From assembly GCA_026874595.1 (NCBI GenBank), contig CM049309.1, positions 14,684,576-14,748,575 on the forward strand: DNA of 64,000 bases, written 5' to 3'. Numbering within the stretch: position 1 is the stretch's first letter; each line of letters opens with the position of its first letter. A model generated the notes under the pieces. The model was not told where the DNA came from and did no database searches. It saw only the letters and a list, made by a program, of their open reading frames with translations. A program made the translations under genes and the position numbers. Of the stretch, positions 63,867-64,000 are shown piece after piece. This DNA is from Sipunculus nudus (Eukaryota; Annelida; Sipuncula; Golfingiida; Sipunculidae).

Positions 63867-64000
63867 AGGGAAAAAACTTCCACTGGCCAACTCTCTAGTA
63901 CAGACACTTCGATAAGTCCTACCGAGGTCTCAGAACTGTCCCAAGAATGTGTAAACAATGTTTTTCCTAATGATTCCCTGCCTGTTTCTATCCGACAAAT

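Overview
The window is AT-rich animal genomic DNA carrying one protein-coding gene that I can support, a Rab3 small GTPase on the + strand. Its coding exons span 2600-58425 and make a 218-residue protein from four exon positions. The introns are mostly 2-30 kb and full of degenerate repeats. The protein is very close to invertebrate Rab3. The repeat style (hairpin-led elements with GTCCGTC runs, internal tandem repeats and many tRNA-like SINEs) suggests a lophotrochozoan, most likely a mollusc. That placement is inference.

Gene layout: exon 2 (2600-2824) carries the start codon, P-loop and switch I. Exon 3 (33269-33387) carries the DTAGQ switch II region. Exon 5 (58238-58425) carries SAK and the C-terminal CXC prenylation motif. 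Between exons 3 and 5 lie THREE versions of exon 4 (37800-37924, 39991-40115, 40171-40295). Each is exactly 125 nt, has the same splice phases, and encodes the same alpha3-beta5-NKCD-alpha4 segment with different residues. Joining any two of them, or skipping all three, gives an early stop by direct translation, and the last two are separated by an intron of only 55 nt. This is the strongest and most unusual signal in the window: a mutually exclusive exon cluster that would produce three Rab3 isoforms differing in the effector-reading alpha3/beta5 loop. No 5' UTR exon could be identified, so the promoter is probably outside the window.

Region by region: 1-2599 is 5' flank or intron 1. 2825-33268 is a 30.4 kb intron with a 72-bp satellite, a twin-CRE/TATA cluster, a TA microsatellite, a long-period tandem triplication, SINEs, a decayed minisatellite and a 1.4 kb TIR transposon. 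33388-37799 holds a hairpin-led repeat element with internal repeats rich in AGGTCA. 37800-40540 holds the alternative exon cluster followed by a CArG-box minisatellite. 40540-58237 is a second large intron with further repeats. 58426 to about 59280 is the 3' UTR and the rest is downstream sequence with no gene I can support.
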